Shown here in pieces: positions 14,174 to 24,181 of a stretch of DNA of 33,647 nt. Every line of letters begins with the position of its first letter. Within the stretch, counting starts at the first letter, position 1. The DNA is from RGIG1995 sp045126815 (lineage in GTDB: Bacteria; Bacillota; Clostridia; Oscillospirales; CAG-272), in contig JBGVPD010000064.1 in the NCBI GenBank assembly GCA_045126815.1, forward strand, positions 1 through 33,647. Direction: 5' to 3'. A program made the translations under genes and the position numbers. The notes under the pieces were generated by a model, which made no database searches, was not told the origin of the DNA, and saw nothing but the letters and a program-made list of their open reading frames with translations.

Positions 14174-17100
14174 TCACGCTATTGTTTTTGCATATTCTAT
14201 CGCAGAATCGCTGTATTTAACCAAACCCGAAACAAGATCAGCAACCAAACCGTATACAGAATCCGTATACTTCTGAGCATACGATTCAACACTATAAAGG
14301 TATGTATTACTTATAGCAACGTCTCCGCTGTATACAACAGCAGTAACATGATCGGAAACCTGATCCGCATTCAGTCCGGAGAAGTATACGTAATATGAAT
14401 TTCCGCTTATAAACTCAAAGTCAGCGAATTCAACCTCTTCACCCAAGCCCTTGGTAACGTTTGTTATAACCAGTTTAAGATTTGAAGTATCAACTCCACT
14501 ATCTAAAGTAATCTTGTATCTGATTGTAATCGCATTTCCAAGCGACAAGCCGGGAACGATAGTAGCCGTAGCGTCTTCTATTGTCTCATAAGCTTTATCC
14601 TTAATGCTTACAAGTTCACGAAGCGACTGTGTTCCGTATGAAACTTGTTCTTCTGATAAATCTGCATTTGCAAGATTTTCAACGTTATATCTGCCATATA
14701 TCTGAGCTGCAGTTCCATAATTCAACAAGTCAACGAGCAATGTATTGAGTTCATCACTTATATTCTTGTCAAGCAAATTCATACAGTACTCTTTTACACT
14801 GTATTCAACCGTCTCGGCAACCACTTCTTTTTCGTTATAATTAGCCTTCAAAGTTATAGTCATCTTATCTACCATACCCTGAGGAGCTATTCCCTTGAAC
14901 TCAAAATAGTATCTGTTGTTTTCATTTCCTTCGCCAAAATCTTCAAACTCGTATGTATTCAATACGTATTCTTCTCCACCAAACGTTACAACCATCTTAA
15001 CGTCGGTATAGTTGTGAACGTCGATAACAGAAGGCAGAACCTTGAGATTCATAGTCAAGCTGCTTGCAAGGGAAAGTGACTTATTCTTCAACTTAAATAC
15101 GTGATCAAGCTCTATAATTGCGGAAGATTTATCCCCAACTTTTACATAAATATTATGTGAAGGATAAGGAGTAATATTTTCTATTTTTTCTCCAAACGTT
15201 CCGTTTTCGTCAACATCAAAGAATACAAAGCCGTTATCATTTTCTGTATATTCATCAAACGCTGTCAAGTAATCATATTTATATGTCTTGCCGTCTATAA
15301 CAACGTTCTTGCCGTTTACAAGCACATTGGCCTTATCGTTAGGACCAACCTCAACATTTTCAAGTTCAATCACACTTCCGGAATTAAAAGGAGATATTAC
15401 GTTTGCATTTGCAAATCCCGAAGTATCAACATCCTTTGTTGCGTGGAACAGGTCTATCGTATAAGTTCCGTTGTAACTTGAACATACAGTTCCGTGAGGG
15501 AGCACTTTCGTTCCTAAAGTAAATCCGTTTCCGACAAACTTAATTCTTACCTCTTTACCTGTAGTTATACTATTGTTACCTGCAACAGAAAGGTTTCCAT
15601 TGAACGTACCTCCGGATATTTCCATATAAATATTACCCTTTACTACGTTATATCCTTCAGCAGAAGTAACACTACTCTTTGCATCTGCACCACCGAAAAG
15701 ATTTACACCCGAATTCAAAGTAACTTTGCTGATATTCCATACGATGTCACCTGTAACAGACGAATAGTATCTTGCATCGTTATCTCCCGCACCGTGAACG
15801 TCTTTCATAATCGTTCCGCCGCTAATATTTACGTTTACATTACCGTCAAGATTCGAGCCAAATCCTGATATCATCACAGTTCTGTTGATAGTACCGGCAC
15901 TCATATTAAAGTTAACGTTTCCGATTTGAGTAAATCCAAACTTAATTCCGTCATTAGCGTCAGCGTCAGCTTTACCCTTACCGCTCGAATAAGTTGTATA
16001 GCAACCTGCAGTAATCGGTACACCGGGATACATATAAGGTGTTGAACTATCACTGTTATATATATTCAATGTAGAATTACCCTTAAGAACCGCGTTTGCT
16101 TGAGCCTCCATTATACCGCCTACGACTGAATTTATTCTGTATTTTGTATTTGCTTTTCCGTTCTGGGTCGTAATAGCAATGTTAAGTTCTGTATTACCGT
16201 TTATCACACCGTCATAACCGTGGAAAACAGCAAATCCTATCGCCTTGTCACTAACAGTATCAAAATATCCACCGTTAAGTGTAAGTGTATAATCGCAAGT
16301 AATTTCTTTTGTGTTTACAGGATAAAACGTTGCAGGATAAATACACTTATTGGCTATACTTGCATAAGTACTTGTTGATGTATAGTTTTCTATACCTGCC
16401 GTTGTTACTATCACTGTACCGCCGTTAATTTCGAGAATTACTTTTCCGTGATCTTGACCGCCGTTTGCACAGTATGAACCTGCATAAATTTTAGGTCCGT
16501 TTACCGTACCACCATTTATCGTTAATTTTGTATGGTTAGTATTATTTTCCCCTGGCACTCCGCCGACTACGGGATATTTATCCCAGTTTACACTGGTAGA
16601 ATTTGTAACGTCTGCATAGAGGAATGAACCTCCCACCAAATATCCGTCTGCTGATACAGTACCGTTTTCTATCTTAAGATCAGAACTTCCGTACATACCC
16701 CATTCTGATGTAGTTCCCGCAGTAGTAAATACCGCACTGTCTGCCATAGAACCACCGATAAGTTTTCCACCTGCAGATACTATAGGCGTGGTCTTTGTTG
16801 TGCCGAATTTAAGTTCACTGCTTCCGTTTATCTTAACATTAGGAACTGTAAAATAGCATCCGCCGGCTACACTTCCGCTAACTGTACCCGATTCGTAATT
16901 TACAGTAGATTTACCTTCGTACTTTTGTGTATTCTTTGTAAGTTTTGATCCGCCGTAAACTGTTCCTGTAACGTTTACGTTTTTAAGTGTAAGTGTAATA
17001 TCTCCTGTATCACTTGCATTTGCGCCTACAATTTCTGAACCGCCGCCAAATGTACCCGATACGTTAATATTTTCAAGTGTTCCTGTTATCTTACCCGACA

Positions 17101-20100
17101 TTCTGGTATATTTACCCTGAGCGCGTAATCCTCCGAATGCTGTTGCGGGAAGTGCTATTCCGTTATAATTAAATGTTGTGTTACCGGTCTGTTCAGCGTA
17201 ATCATAACTGCTGTTACCGTAAGAAGAAGCATATAATCTTCCTCCGTTCAAAGTAACCGTTGCAGGATTTCCGTTTTTGTCAACATTGTATATGTTAAAC
17301 GTGATATTACCCGACATAAGAACGCCGTTTCCGCCCTCTGTTGCATATCCCGTTCCATTTTTCCAGAGTTGCGCTCCTCCTGCGACGTAATTGTTCAACG
17401 TTACACCGCCATAGATATTCAACGTACTGTCACCTTTGTGTTCTGTGTACGTTTCCTGGAGTGTAGATGAACCGAACAACTGTGTTCCTGAACTAAACGT
17501 ACCTGCTTTAATTTCAGTTATTGTATTTCCCGTATGTTTTGTATATTTTTCAGACAACATTGAACCGCCATAAATATACTTCGTAAACGATGTTGTACCA
17601 TCAATATTAAGTGTGGTTACACCTTTGTGAATACTGTATTGCGCTTCACTTCCATCAGCAGCTGTCGCATATTCATCAAACAATGAACCGCCGTAAACGT
17701 TTGCAGTTACACTTCCGCCAATAAAGTTCAGTTCTGAAGTTCCATTATGTTTACAGCCAACCGCAGCAAAGTTTGAACCGCCGTAAACGGGAGCTGACAA
17801 CTTACCGGATGTTATATTGAGAACCGTGTTTGATGCTTGAATAGAGTTCTTTCCTGCAAAGTATGCTCCCCCAAATACAGTTGCAGTAAATGTTCCACCA
17901 TTAATATTTACCGTATTTGTGCCATAGCATGCTGCCGTGTAATAACTTGAAGAAACGTAAAGTCCTCCAAAACAATCTTTTGAAAACTCACCGTCATTTA
18001 TGTTTATAATCGTGTTAGCATAAGAATTTTTCTTGTTACCGATAACTCTTATTCCCATAAATCCGCAATCGGTCGTACATTTTACATTATCAATGTCAAC
18101 TTTATAAGTGGGTGTTACTTTTGAACTACCAACAGGTCCGATTGCCGCGCAAAGTCTATTTACCGTCTCTGTTGTGTTAACGTAAAGATATCCGTTATGC
18201 AAACTGTTTGAAGCATATCCTGATGCCGAAGCATAATTAGTTACTTTAGCGCTGTCCAACAATTTTACAGTCGAAGTACCTTCAACATTACCTGACAAAC
18301 GTGATCCACCGGTCAATGTATTTGCAACAGAATTACCCTTTAATGTAATTTGAGCATCTATTACAGTCATTCCAATAGTATCGTCAATAAGGGCTCCGAC
18401 ATAGTAATATGAACCTGAATTTATTTCTATATCGGCACCTGTTACGTTTAACGTTTTACTTCCCGCTGTAAGATTACTTCCAAATACGACTGATGAACCA
18501 TTTGGGAAGAAGAGGGAGTTTGATGCACCCGTACCGTTTCCTGTGAGAACTAAATAATCAAAATTATATTTACCTGCAAAAATTATATTGTATCCATTTG
18601 TTACTATCGAAACAGGATTTGAAGAATCAGAAGATACTATATTTACACGATATTTTGGAACGTTTTTAATATCTCCTATCGTTATGGATTCGGTAGCAGA
18701 AAAGTCTGTTTCCATAACCAACGTTACGTCTTGAATATCAGCAAACTTCAATGCGTATTCTACCTTTTCCTTGAAAGAGTCGCCCAAAGTTGCATTATAT
18801 GTAACGATAGCGTCTCCCGCCTTTACTATCGTACCCTTATTTTCTATACCTTCAAGTACGTAAGTCGTATCTCCGCTCTTATAGCTGAGATTATTCGTCT
18901 CAATTCTAATTCCTGCGGGAGATGTAGCCGTTACTCCAGAGGTAAACGAAACGCTAAACAATTCTTTTGAAGATACGTTTACGTCTGTGGCATTCTCCCA
19001 CTTAAATATCAATACTCCGTCACCGCTTATAACATCGGTATTCTGCGCTGTTATATTCCAAGTATACTGAGGATTTGACAAAAGGCTGCTGTCATATCTT
19101 AAAGATATCTTACCATTTGCCATTCCTTCAGGTTTATCTGTCGTATATGATACAGAAACCAAAGATCCGTTTGCTTCAGCCTTTATCTCTGTACTTGACT
19201 GAACATATTCAACTTTTTTTAGATCTGTAATCTGCGTTGCAGGTGAAAACGTATCCGTATCCATCTTGAATACACTCGTTTCAAGCAAATACTTTGTTCC
19301 TGTCGCAGCGTTGTTTACATTGTTGTTGTTACCTACAAAATACCTGTCTATAATTGGTGAATAGTAGCGAACCTGTACGTCTGTACCGTCTTCCGAGAAG
19401 TACAGCATAGCGATCATACCTGTCGCACCCTCTCGGTCAAAATCAGGTCCTTGAGGATTTGCAAGTATCTGGTTTATTACGTTACCGTTTGTGCCTTTGT
19501 CTTTTGTCCAAACAACACCGTAGGCATATTCGTGTCCGCAAATTACCATTTCAAGATTGCTGTAACCTTTTATTCTGTTCCAAATATCAATACCTATAAG
19601 TTCATTCGCATTGTTTCTGCTCTTGATATATTCACCTTTATCTGTTATAAAACAGTGCATAGTCATTATAACACGGTGAGTAGGATATCTCTTTATTGCC
19701 GCATCAAGCCAGTTCAATACATCTTCACTTGGATATTTATCCATTGTAACAATTAGATATTTATTGCCATTTATTTCAATGGCTCTATATGAGTTGGTTA
19801 TACTTCCGTTTTCTCCGGTGTAATAATCAGCTCCGTCTTCTCCTCCCGAAACTCCAAATCTGTCAAGATATTCGGGAACCTCAAACCATCTGTCATACTT
19901 TGTTGTATCGTCACCGTTATTATCAACGTCATCATCAAGTAAGTCGTGGTCGCCGCGTACAAGTGTATAATCAAGTTTTCCATTCAAACGGAAATACTGT
20001 TCTTTAACCAGATCCCACTCTTCGTCGTGGTTGAAGTTTGTCATATCACCCATATTCAATACATGAGCAATTTTGTGTTCATCCTTGTTTTCAAGCAACC

Positions 20101-20974
20101 AGTCAATAATATGGTGGAATTCATCGGGATAATAACCCGTAACTATCTGCGTATCACCGAGAAGCGCAATAGAATACGCAAAATCATCAACTTCGGGAAG
20201 CTCTTCAGGTCTCGCCCAGTCACTCGTCATTCTGTTGTTGATCACGTCATAGCTTCCCTTTTGGTCTTCTATAACCGCCTGTCCCTGCTTGCCGCTGAGG
20301 TCATAGTAGGAAATAAGATTTGTATCAGAAAGATCAACCGAAAGCATATCGGCTTTGATCTCTTGCTCACTTCTGACATCTTTATATATAGCTACCGAAC
20401 GAATATTGCCTTTAAAATTATTCGTACCGGCAATAAAATCACCGCCAATACACATCGGCATTCCGTCCACTTGACGTGTAAACGTTTTTTGAGCAGATGT
20501 CAAAGCAACCGTCTGTGCAAGATTTCCGTTTAAATAGCAACGAATTTCCCCCAAAGCTATGTCATCAACAATAGCAAGATGAGCGTAGTCACCTGTTGCA
20601 ACGTTAACTTCTTTGAAGTTGATGCTTAACGTTTTTCCTCCGTAAGTATAATAAAGATGTGGATTTCCGTCCTCTCTTATTCTGAAACGCACACCCGCCA
20701 GAGAAGCACTCTTGTAGTTTCCGTAGATAGTACCCGCATCAGCCGAATACATAGCCGGAAGCTTAATATATGCCTCGTATGTAACAGGTTTTTCTTTTAC
20801 CAGATTGTCCTTAGCCGTTTGATATAGGCTAAGTCCGTCAAATGTCATTCCTTCATCTTCGTTTACATTCAAAACGTTTGATGAGATAGCTTTTGCGCTC
20901 GGAATTGCAAGTATTATTCCGGCAACAAGCGTTATTGCTAAAACAGTCAAGAATAAGTTTAAAAACTTTTTCAT
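14174..20974 (-). CDS. giant secreted protein: LamG-like, metallophosphoesterase and beta-helix domains
   Basis: 2266 residues. Signal peptide 1-29 (cleavage near AKA). LamG-like jelly-roll about 35-240. Calcineurin-type metallophosphoesterase about 266-545 with GDTQ (273), GDMTN (309), RGDHD (340; usual GNHD), MTMH (437) and GHEY (480). A cohesin-like beta domain about 575-690. A long right-handed beta-helix to ~1850 with at least 12 copies of a VYGGS-x-F-like turn (VFGGAYF, VYGGSNF, VYGGSLF, IYGGSML and others, roughly 1030-1510). Two related C-terminal modules ending in YSVKEYCMNLL and YSVESYAQKY. No LPXTG, SLH or dockerin is visible, so attachment is unclear. A phosphodiesterase acting on extracellular phosphates or an adhesin are both possible. 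AGGAGG precedes the start; its own promoter is upstream. Confidence 0.88.
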   Translation of the reverse strand: MKKFLNLFLTVLAITLVAGIILAIPSAKAISSNVLNVNEDEGMTFDGLSLYQTAKDNLVKEKPVTYEAYIKLPAMYSADAGTIYGNYKSASLAGVRFRIREDGNPHLYYTYGGKTLSINFKEVNVATGDYAHLAIVDDIALGEIRCYLNGNLAQTVALTSAQKTFTRQVDGMPMCIGGDFIAGTNNFKGNIRSVAIYKDVRSEQEIKADMLSVDLSDTNLISYYDLSGKQGQAVIEDQKGSYDVINNRMTSDWARPEELPEVDDFAYSIALLGDTQIVTGYYPDEFHHIIDWLLENKDEHKIAHVLNMGDMTNFNHDEEWDLVKEQYFRLNGKLDYTLVRGDHDLLDDDVDNNGDDTTKYDRWFEVPEYLDRFGVSGGEDGADYYTGENGSITNSYRAIEINGNKYLIVTMDKYPSEDVLNWLDAAIKRYPTHRVIMTMHCFITDKGEYIKSRNNANELIGIDIWNRIKGYSNLEMVICGHEYAYGVVWTKDKGTNGNVINQILANPQGPDFDREGATGMIAMLYFSEDGTDVQVRYYSPIIDRYFVGNNNNVNNAATGTKYLLETSVFKMDTDTFSPATQITDLKKVEYVQSSTEIKAEANGSLVSVSYTTDKPEGMANGKISLRYDSSLLSNPQYTWNITAQNTDVISGDGVLIFKWENATDVNVSSKELFSVSFTSGVTATSPAGIRIETNNLSYKSGDTTYVLEGIENKGTIVKAGDAIVTYNATLGDSFKEKVEYALKFADIQDVTLVMETDFSATESITIGDIKNVPKYRVNIVSSDSSNPVSIVTNGYNIIFAGKYNFDYLVLTGNGTGASNSLFFPNGSSVVFGSNLTAGSKTLNVTGADIEINSGSYYYVGALIDDTIGMTVIDAQITLKGNSVANTLTGGSRLSGNVEGTSTVKLLDSAKVTNYASASGYASNSLHNGYLYVNTTETVNRLCAAIGPVGSSKVTPTYKVDIDNVKCTTDCGFMGIRVIGNKKNSYANTIININDGEFSKDCFGGLYVSSSYYTAACYGTNTVNINGGTFTATVFGGAYFAGKNSIQASNTVLNITSGKLSAPVYGGSNFAAVGCKHNGTSELNFIGGSVTANVYGGSLFDEYATAADGSEAQYSIHKGVTTLNIDGTTSFTKYIYGGSMLSEKYTKHTGNTITEIKAGTFSSGTQLFGSSTLQETYTEHKGDSTLNIYGGVTLNNYVAGGAQLWKNGTGYATEGGNGVLMSGNITFNIYNVDKNGNPATVTLNGGRLYASSYGNSSYDYAEQTGNTTFNYNGIALPATAFGGLRAQGKYTRMSGKITGTLENINVSGTFGGGSEIVGANASDTGDITLTLKNVNVTGTVYGGSKLTKNTQKYEGKSTVNYESGTVSGSVAGGCYFTVPNVKINGSSELKFGTTKTTPIVSAGGKLIGGSMADSAVFTTAGTTSEWGMYGSSDLKIENGTVSADGYLVGGSFLYADVTNSTSVNWDKYPVVGGVPGENNTNHTKLTINGGTVNGPKIYAGSYCANGGQDHGKVILEINGGTVIVTTAGIENYTSTSTYASIANKCIYPATFYPVNTKEITCDYTLTLNGGYFDTVSDKAIGFAVFHGYDGVINGNTELNIAITTQNGKANTKYRINSVVGGIMEAQANAVLKGNSTLNIYNSDSSTPYMYPGVPITAGCYTTYSSGKGKADADANDGIKFGFTQIGNVNFNMSAGTINRTVMISGFGSNLDGNVNVNISGGTIMKDVHGAGDNDARYYSSVTGDIVWNISKVTLNSGVNLFGGADAKSSVTSAEGYNVVKGNIYMEISGGTFNGNLSVAGNNSITTGKEVRIKFVGNGFTLGTKVLPHGTVCSSYNGTYTIDLFHATKDVDTSGFANANVISPFNSGSVIELENVEVGPNDKANVLVNGKNVVIDGKTYKYDYLTAFDEYTENDNGFVFFDVDENGTFGEKIENITPYPSHNIYVKVGDKSSAIIELDHVFKLKNKSLSLASSLTMNLKVLPSVIDVHNYTDVKMVVTFGGEEYVLNTYEFEDFGEGNENNRYYFEFKGIAPQGMVDKMTITLKANYNEKEVVAETVEYSVKEYCMNLLDKNISDELNTLLVDLLNYGTAAQIYGRYNVENLANADLSEEQVSYGTQSLRELVSIKDKAYETIEDATATIVPGLSLGNAITIRYKITLDSGVDTSNLKLVITNVTKGLGEEVEFADFEFISGNSYYVYFSGLNADQVSDHVTAVVYSGDVAISNTYLYSVESYAQKYTDSVYGLVADLVSGLVKYSDSAIEYAKTIA

Positions 20975-21055
20975 TTTTTACCTCCTACACTGTTTTTGTA
21001 TTAATATGGTGTAAGCATTTTAATCACTTAAAACACTAATATTTCAACCCACTTT

Positions 21056-21083
21056 ATTATAACATTTTACACAAATCTTACAA
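21056..21083 (-). promoter_or_regulatory. likely promoter of the giant surface-protein gene
   Basis: TTGTAA (21078-21083), 16 bases, TATAAT (21056-21061) on the minus strand, giving a ~75-base leader. Between it and the operon terminator lies only a small hairpin, GTATATG/CATATAC (about 21183-21205). Confidence 0.55.
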
Positions 21084-21225
21084 GTGTTTTTTACCTTTTT
21101 TATTTATAGTGCATAGTTTTCTATTTTTATTACAAAAAATCATATGTATATTTATTTAATTTAACTATAAAAAAATAAAGCGTATATGGGCAAAGCACAT
21201 ATACACTCCGATATTTAAAATTAAA

Positions 21226-21254
21226 GCCCCTATTGCATACTGATGCATAGGGGC
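21226..21254 (-). terminator. terminator of the polysaccharide operon
   Basis: GCCCCTATGCAT/ATGC-A-ATAGGGGC (one bulge) around CAGT, followed on the minus strand by TTTAATTTT, directly after the capG stop codon. Confidence 0.85.
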
Positions 21255-21267
21255 AAAAAAGTAATTT

Positions 21268-22452
21268 TTAATATTTTCTCCAAACCATTTTATCAACAAC
21301 ACCAGTATAACTTTGAATAAGTTTTACTACCTTTGTTGAAACGTTTTCTTCAACGTAGTCGGGAACGGGAATACCGTAATCACCGTCAACGTTCATAGAT
21401 ACTGCCGTATCAACAGCCTGAAGAAGACTGTTTTCATCAATTCCGGCAAGTACAAAACAAGCTTTATCAAGCGCCTCGGGGCGTTCGGTTGACGTTCTTA
21501 TACATACTGCAGGGAAAGGATGTCCAACACTTGTAAAGAAACTGCTTTCTTCGGGCAAAGTTCCCGAGTCTGATACAACTGCAAAGGCATTCATCTGCAA
21601 ACAGTTATAATCGTGGAAACCTAAAGGTTCGTTCTGGATTACTCGCTTATCAAGCTTAAATCCAGTCGCTTCAAGACGCTTCTTTGAACGGGGGTGGCAA
21701 GAATAAAGTATAGGCATATCGTACTTCTCTGCCATTTTGTTGATAGCGGTAAACAAACTTAAGAAGTTCTTTTCTGTATCAATATTCTCTTCTCTGTGAG
21801 CCGAAAGAAGTATATATTTACCCTTTTCGAGTCCCAAACGCTTATGCACGTCAGATGCTTCGATTTCTTCAAGATTACTACGCAAAACTTCAGCCATAGG
21901 TGAGCCTGTTACATAAACTCTTTCCTTAGGAAGTCCGCATTCGTGCAAATACTTTCTTGCGTGTTCCGAATATGCAAGGTTAACGTCAGAAATAATGTCA
22001 ACTATACGACGGTTCGTCTCTTCAGGCAAACATTCATCTTTACAACGGTTACCCGCTTCCATATGGAATATCGGAATATGAAGTCTCTTTGCGGCAATTG
22101 CCGAAAGACAAGAGTTTGTATCTCCCAAAATAAGAAGCGCGTCGGGTTTGATCTCATTCATAAGCTTGTATGAACAGTTAATAATATTGCCCACAGTAGC
22201 ACCCAAATCATCGCCTACTGCATCCATATATACTTCGGGATCATCAAGCTTCAGATCATGGAAAAATACTCCGTTAAGGTTATAGTCGTAGTTCTGTCCC
22301 GTATGTGCAAGAATACAGTCGAAATACTTTCTGCACTTGTTTATAACAGCTGCAAGACGTATGATCTCAGGTCTTGTTCCCACTATGATAAGGAGTTTTA
22401 ACTTGCCGTTATCTTTAAATTTTACATCACTGTAATCAGTCTTTATATTCAT
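21268..22452 (-). CDS. capG: CapG-type UDP-N-acetyl-sugar C2-epimerase
   Basis: 394 residues of the non-hydrolysing UDP-GlcNAc 2-epimerase fold (WecB/CapG/FnlC). Motifs: GTRPEIIRLA near 25-34, HTGQNYD, GDTNS, HMEAGNRCKDECLPEETNRR, AHREENID and SDSGTLPEES. CapG epimerises UDP-N-acetyl-6-deoxy-L-talosamine at C2 to give UDP-N-acetyl-L-fucosamine, the last step of the pathway that CapE and CapF start. The presence of both other enzymes just upstream makes CapG more likely than a WecB making ManNAc. It is the last gene of the operon, 12 bases after the PglD-like gene and immediately before the terminator. Confidence 0.88.
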   Translation of the reverse strand: MNIKTDYSDVKFKDNGKLKLLIIVGTRPEIIRLAAVINKCRKYFDCILAHTGQNYDYNLNGVFFHDLKLDDPEVYMDAVGDDLGATVGNIINCSYKLMNEIKPDALLILGDTNSCLSAIAAKRLHIPIFHMEAGNRCKDECLPEETNRRIVDIISDVNLAYSEHARKYLHECGLPKERVYVTGSPMAEVLRSNLEEIEASDVHKRLGLEKGKYILLSAHREENIDTEKNFLSLFTAINKMAEKYDMPILYSCHPRSKKRLEATGFKLDKRVIQNEPLGFHDYNCLQMNAFAVVSDSGTLPEESSFFTSVGHPFPAVCIRTSTERPEALDKACFVLAGIDENSLLQAVDTAVSMNVDGDYGIPVPDYVEENVSTKVVKLIQSYTGVVDKMVWRKY

Positions 22453-22464
22453 AATACACCTCAG

Positions 22465-22980
22465 TTATTTTATTGGATACTGCCTGTTCTCCACAATAAC
22501 GCCCGCCTCTATCTTAACAACGGACGGTATAGCGTTCTCGGCTTTTATTACAGTATTAAGACAAATGTGCGTTCCTTCTCCGATAATGCAGTCGTGGTCA
22601 ATTACCGCACCGCAATTCACGATAACACCGTTATTTAAAACGCAGTTGGTATTTACAACGGCATTTGGAAGAACCGCCACTCCGACTCCTAATGTCGCAG
22701 TAGGACTTATGTACGCTGTTCTGTCTACAATAGTAGCAATCTTTCCACCATTTTCAAGCAGTCGGTTTATCCACTGTAACCTAAACTCGTTAGCTCCGAA
22801 TGCAACGTAAAACTCCGTTTTATCATTGATAAAATCAGAATAATCACCGCATTTCCCTATTATCCTTTTATCTGCACTGTTATCGTCAAGAAAATTTACT
22901 TCACTGTATCTGCCCATACGCTCGGCAATCTCGGCAATAACCTTGCCGTATCCACCCGCGCCAACAATAATAAGCCTCAT
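22465..22980 (-). CDS. PglD-like sugar acyltransferase (left-handed beta-helix)
   Basis: 171 residues. The N-terminal PglD-type subdomain starts with IVGAGGYGKVIAEIAE, and hexapeptide repeats follow from ~90 (ISPTATLGVGVAVLPNAVVN, then GVIVNCGAVIDHDCIIGEG with the catalytic His region HD). Enzymes of this group acetylate amino groups on UDP-amino sugars. At 171 it is shorter than the usual ~200. Its ATG overlaps the capF stop by one base (TAATG), so it is translationally coupled to a FucNAc pathway that does not need it. It may decorate UDP-L-FucNAc, an intermediate, or another sugar of the repeat unit. Confidence 0.82.
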   Translation of the reverse strand: MRLIIVGAGGYGKVIAEIAERMGRYSEVNFLDDNSADKRIIGKCGDYSDFINDKTEFYVAFGANEFRLQWINRLLENGGKIATIVDRTAYISPTATLGVGVAVLPNAVVNTNCVLNNGVIVNCGAVIDHDCIIGEGTHICLNTVIKAENAIPSVVKIEAGVIVENRQYPIK

Positions 22981-24179
22981 TATTCTACTACCTCAAAAAA
23001 TGTGTCGGGTTTGCTTGGATCAAATTGCTCGTTTGCCCACATAACAGTAACAAGGTCTTCTGTTTCCGACAGGTTTATAATATTATGAGTATAGCCGGGA
23101 AGCATATGTATCGCCTCTATCTTATCACCCGAAACCTCAAAATTCAAAACTTCATCAGTTCCTATCTTGCGCTCCTGAATAAGTCCGTGTCCGCTTACAA
23201 CAATAAAGAATTCCCACTTGGAATGATGCCAATGCTGTCCTTTTGTTATACCGGGTTTAGAAATGTTTACCGATATCTGTCCGCACTTTTCACTCTTTAT
23301 AAGTTCAGTAAAGCTTCCTCGTGCATCTATGTTCATTTTCAAAGGAAATGATACTTTTTCTTTGGGAAGGTATGAAAGATACGTCGAATAAAGTTTTTTC
23401 GCAAAAGAGTTGTCGGGAATTTCAGGCATAACCAACGTTTGCGGTTGATTTTTAAATGAGTCGAGCAAGTCAACAATCTCACCCAAAGTTACTTTATGTG
23501 TTGTGGGAACTGCGCAATATCTGCCGTTATCGCAAATAACAGTATCTATTCCGTCAAACTCACAACGGTGCTCTTTATTTTCAAGCGCGTCAAACATTTC
23601 TTGAACAAGATCATCAATGTAAAGTAACTCAAGCTGTATTGCCCTATCGTTAACCTGAATAGGCAAGTCGTTTGCTATATTGTTGCAAAAAGTAGCTACT
23701 GCCGAATTATAATTCGGTCTGCACCATTTGCCAAAAAGATTGGGAAATCTGTATACCAAAACCTTTGAGCCGACAGACTGTCCGTATTCAAATACAAGCT
23801 CTTCTCCCGCTTTTTTGCTTCTTCCGTAATCTCCGTCATATCTGCCTATACAGGTCGCTTGAATAGATGAGGAAATCATGATCGGGCAAGTATTGTTATG
23901 CTTTTTCAACGTTTCAAGGAGAGTTGATGCAAAACCGAAATTACCCGTCATAAATTCTTCAGGGTTTTGAGGACGGTTGACACCTGCAAGATTAAATACG
24001 AAATCAGCCTTTTTGCAGTATTCGTCAAGCAATTCTGAAGGAGTATCAATATCAAATTCAAATATTTCTTCTATCTGGATATTAGGTCTTGTTTTATCTT
24101 TACCGTCTTTGATATTATTTAGAGCGCAACAAAGGTTTTTTCCCACAAAACCTTTTGCTCCCGTAACAAGTATTTTCAT
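22980..24179 (-). CDS. capF: CapF-type bifunctional reductase/C3-epimerase
   Basis: 399 residues. An N-terminal SDR domain (ILVTGAKGFVGKNL near 3-16; NLAGVNRPQNP; catalytic YGRSK) and a C-terminal cupin (about 285-395) with the metal site GQHWHHSKWEFF. CapF first epimerises at C3 through the cupin and then reduces C4 with NADPH through the SDR domain, giving UDP-N-acetyl-6-deoxy-L-talosamine. Length and domain order match Staphylococcus CapF. It lies 2 bases after capE and overlaps the next start. Confidence 0.93.
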   Translation of the reverse strand: MKILVTGAKGFVGKNLCCALNNIKDGKDKTRPNIQIEEIFEFDIDTPSELLDEYCKKADFVFNLAGVNRPQNPEEFMTGNFGFASTLLETLKKHNNTCPIMISSSIQATCIGRYDGDYGRSKKAGEELVFEYGQSVGSKVLVYRFPNLFGKWCRPNYNSAVATFCNNIANDLPIQVNDRAIQLELLYIDDLVQEMFDALENKEHRCEFDGIDTVICDNGRYCAVPTTHKVTLGEIVDLLDSFKNQPQTLVMPEIPDNSFAKKLYSTYLSYLPKEKVSFPLKMNIDARGSFTELIKSEKCGQISVNISKPGITKGQHWHHSKWEFFIVVSGHGLIQERKIGTDEVLNFEVSGDKIEAIHMLPGYTHNIINLSETEDLVTVMWANEQFDPSKPDTFFEVVE

Positions 24180-24181
24180 AA

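Noticed and set aside
19946..20533. A 195-codon plus-strand frame and others inside the giant gene.
   Set aside because: Antisense shadows: the minus strand carries recognisable metallophosphoesterase and LamG-like sequence throughout this stretch.
21268..22452. WecB making UDP-ManNAc.
   Set aside because: The immediate presence of CapE and CapF makes the CapG reaction a better fit; sequence alone cannot exclude WecB activity.
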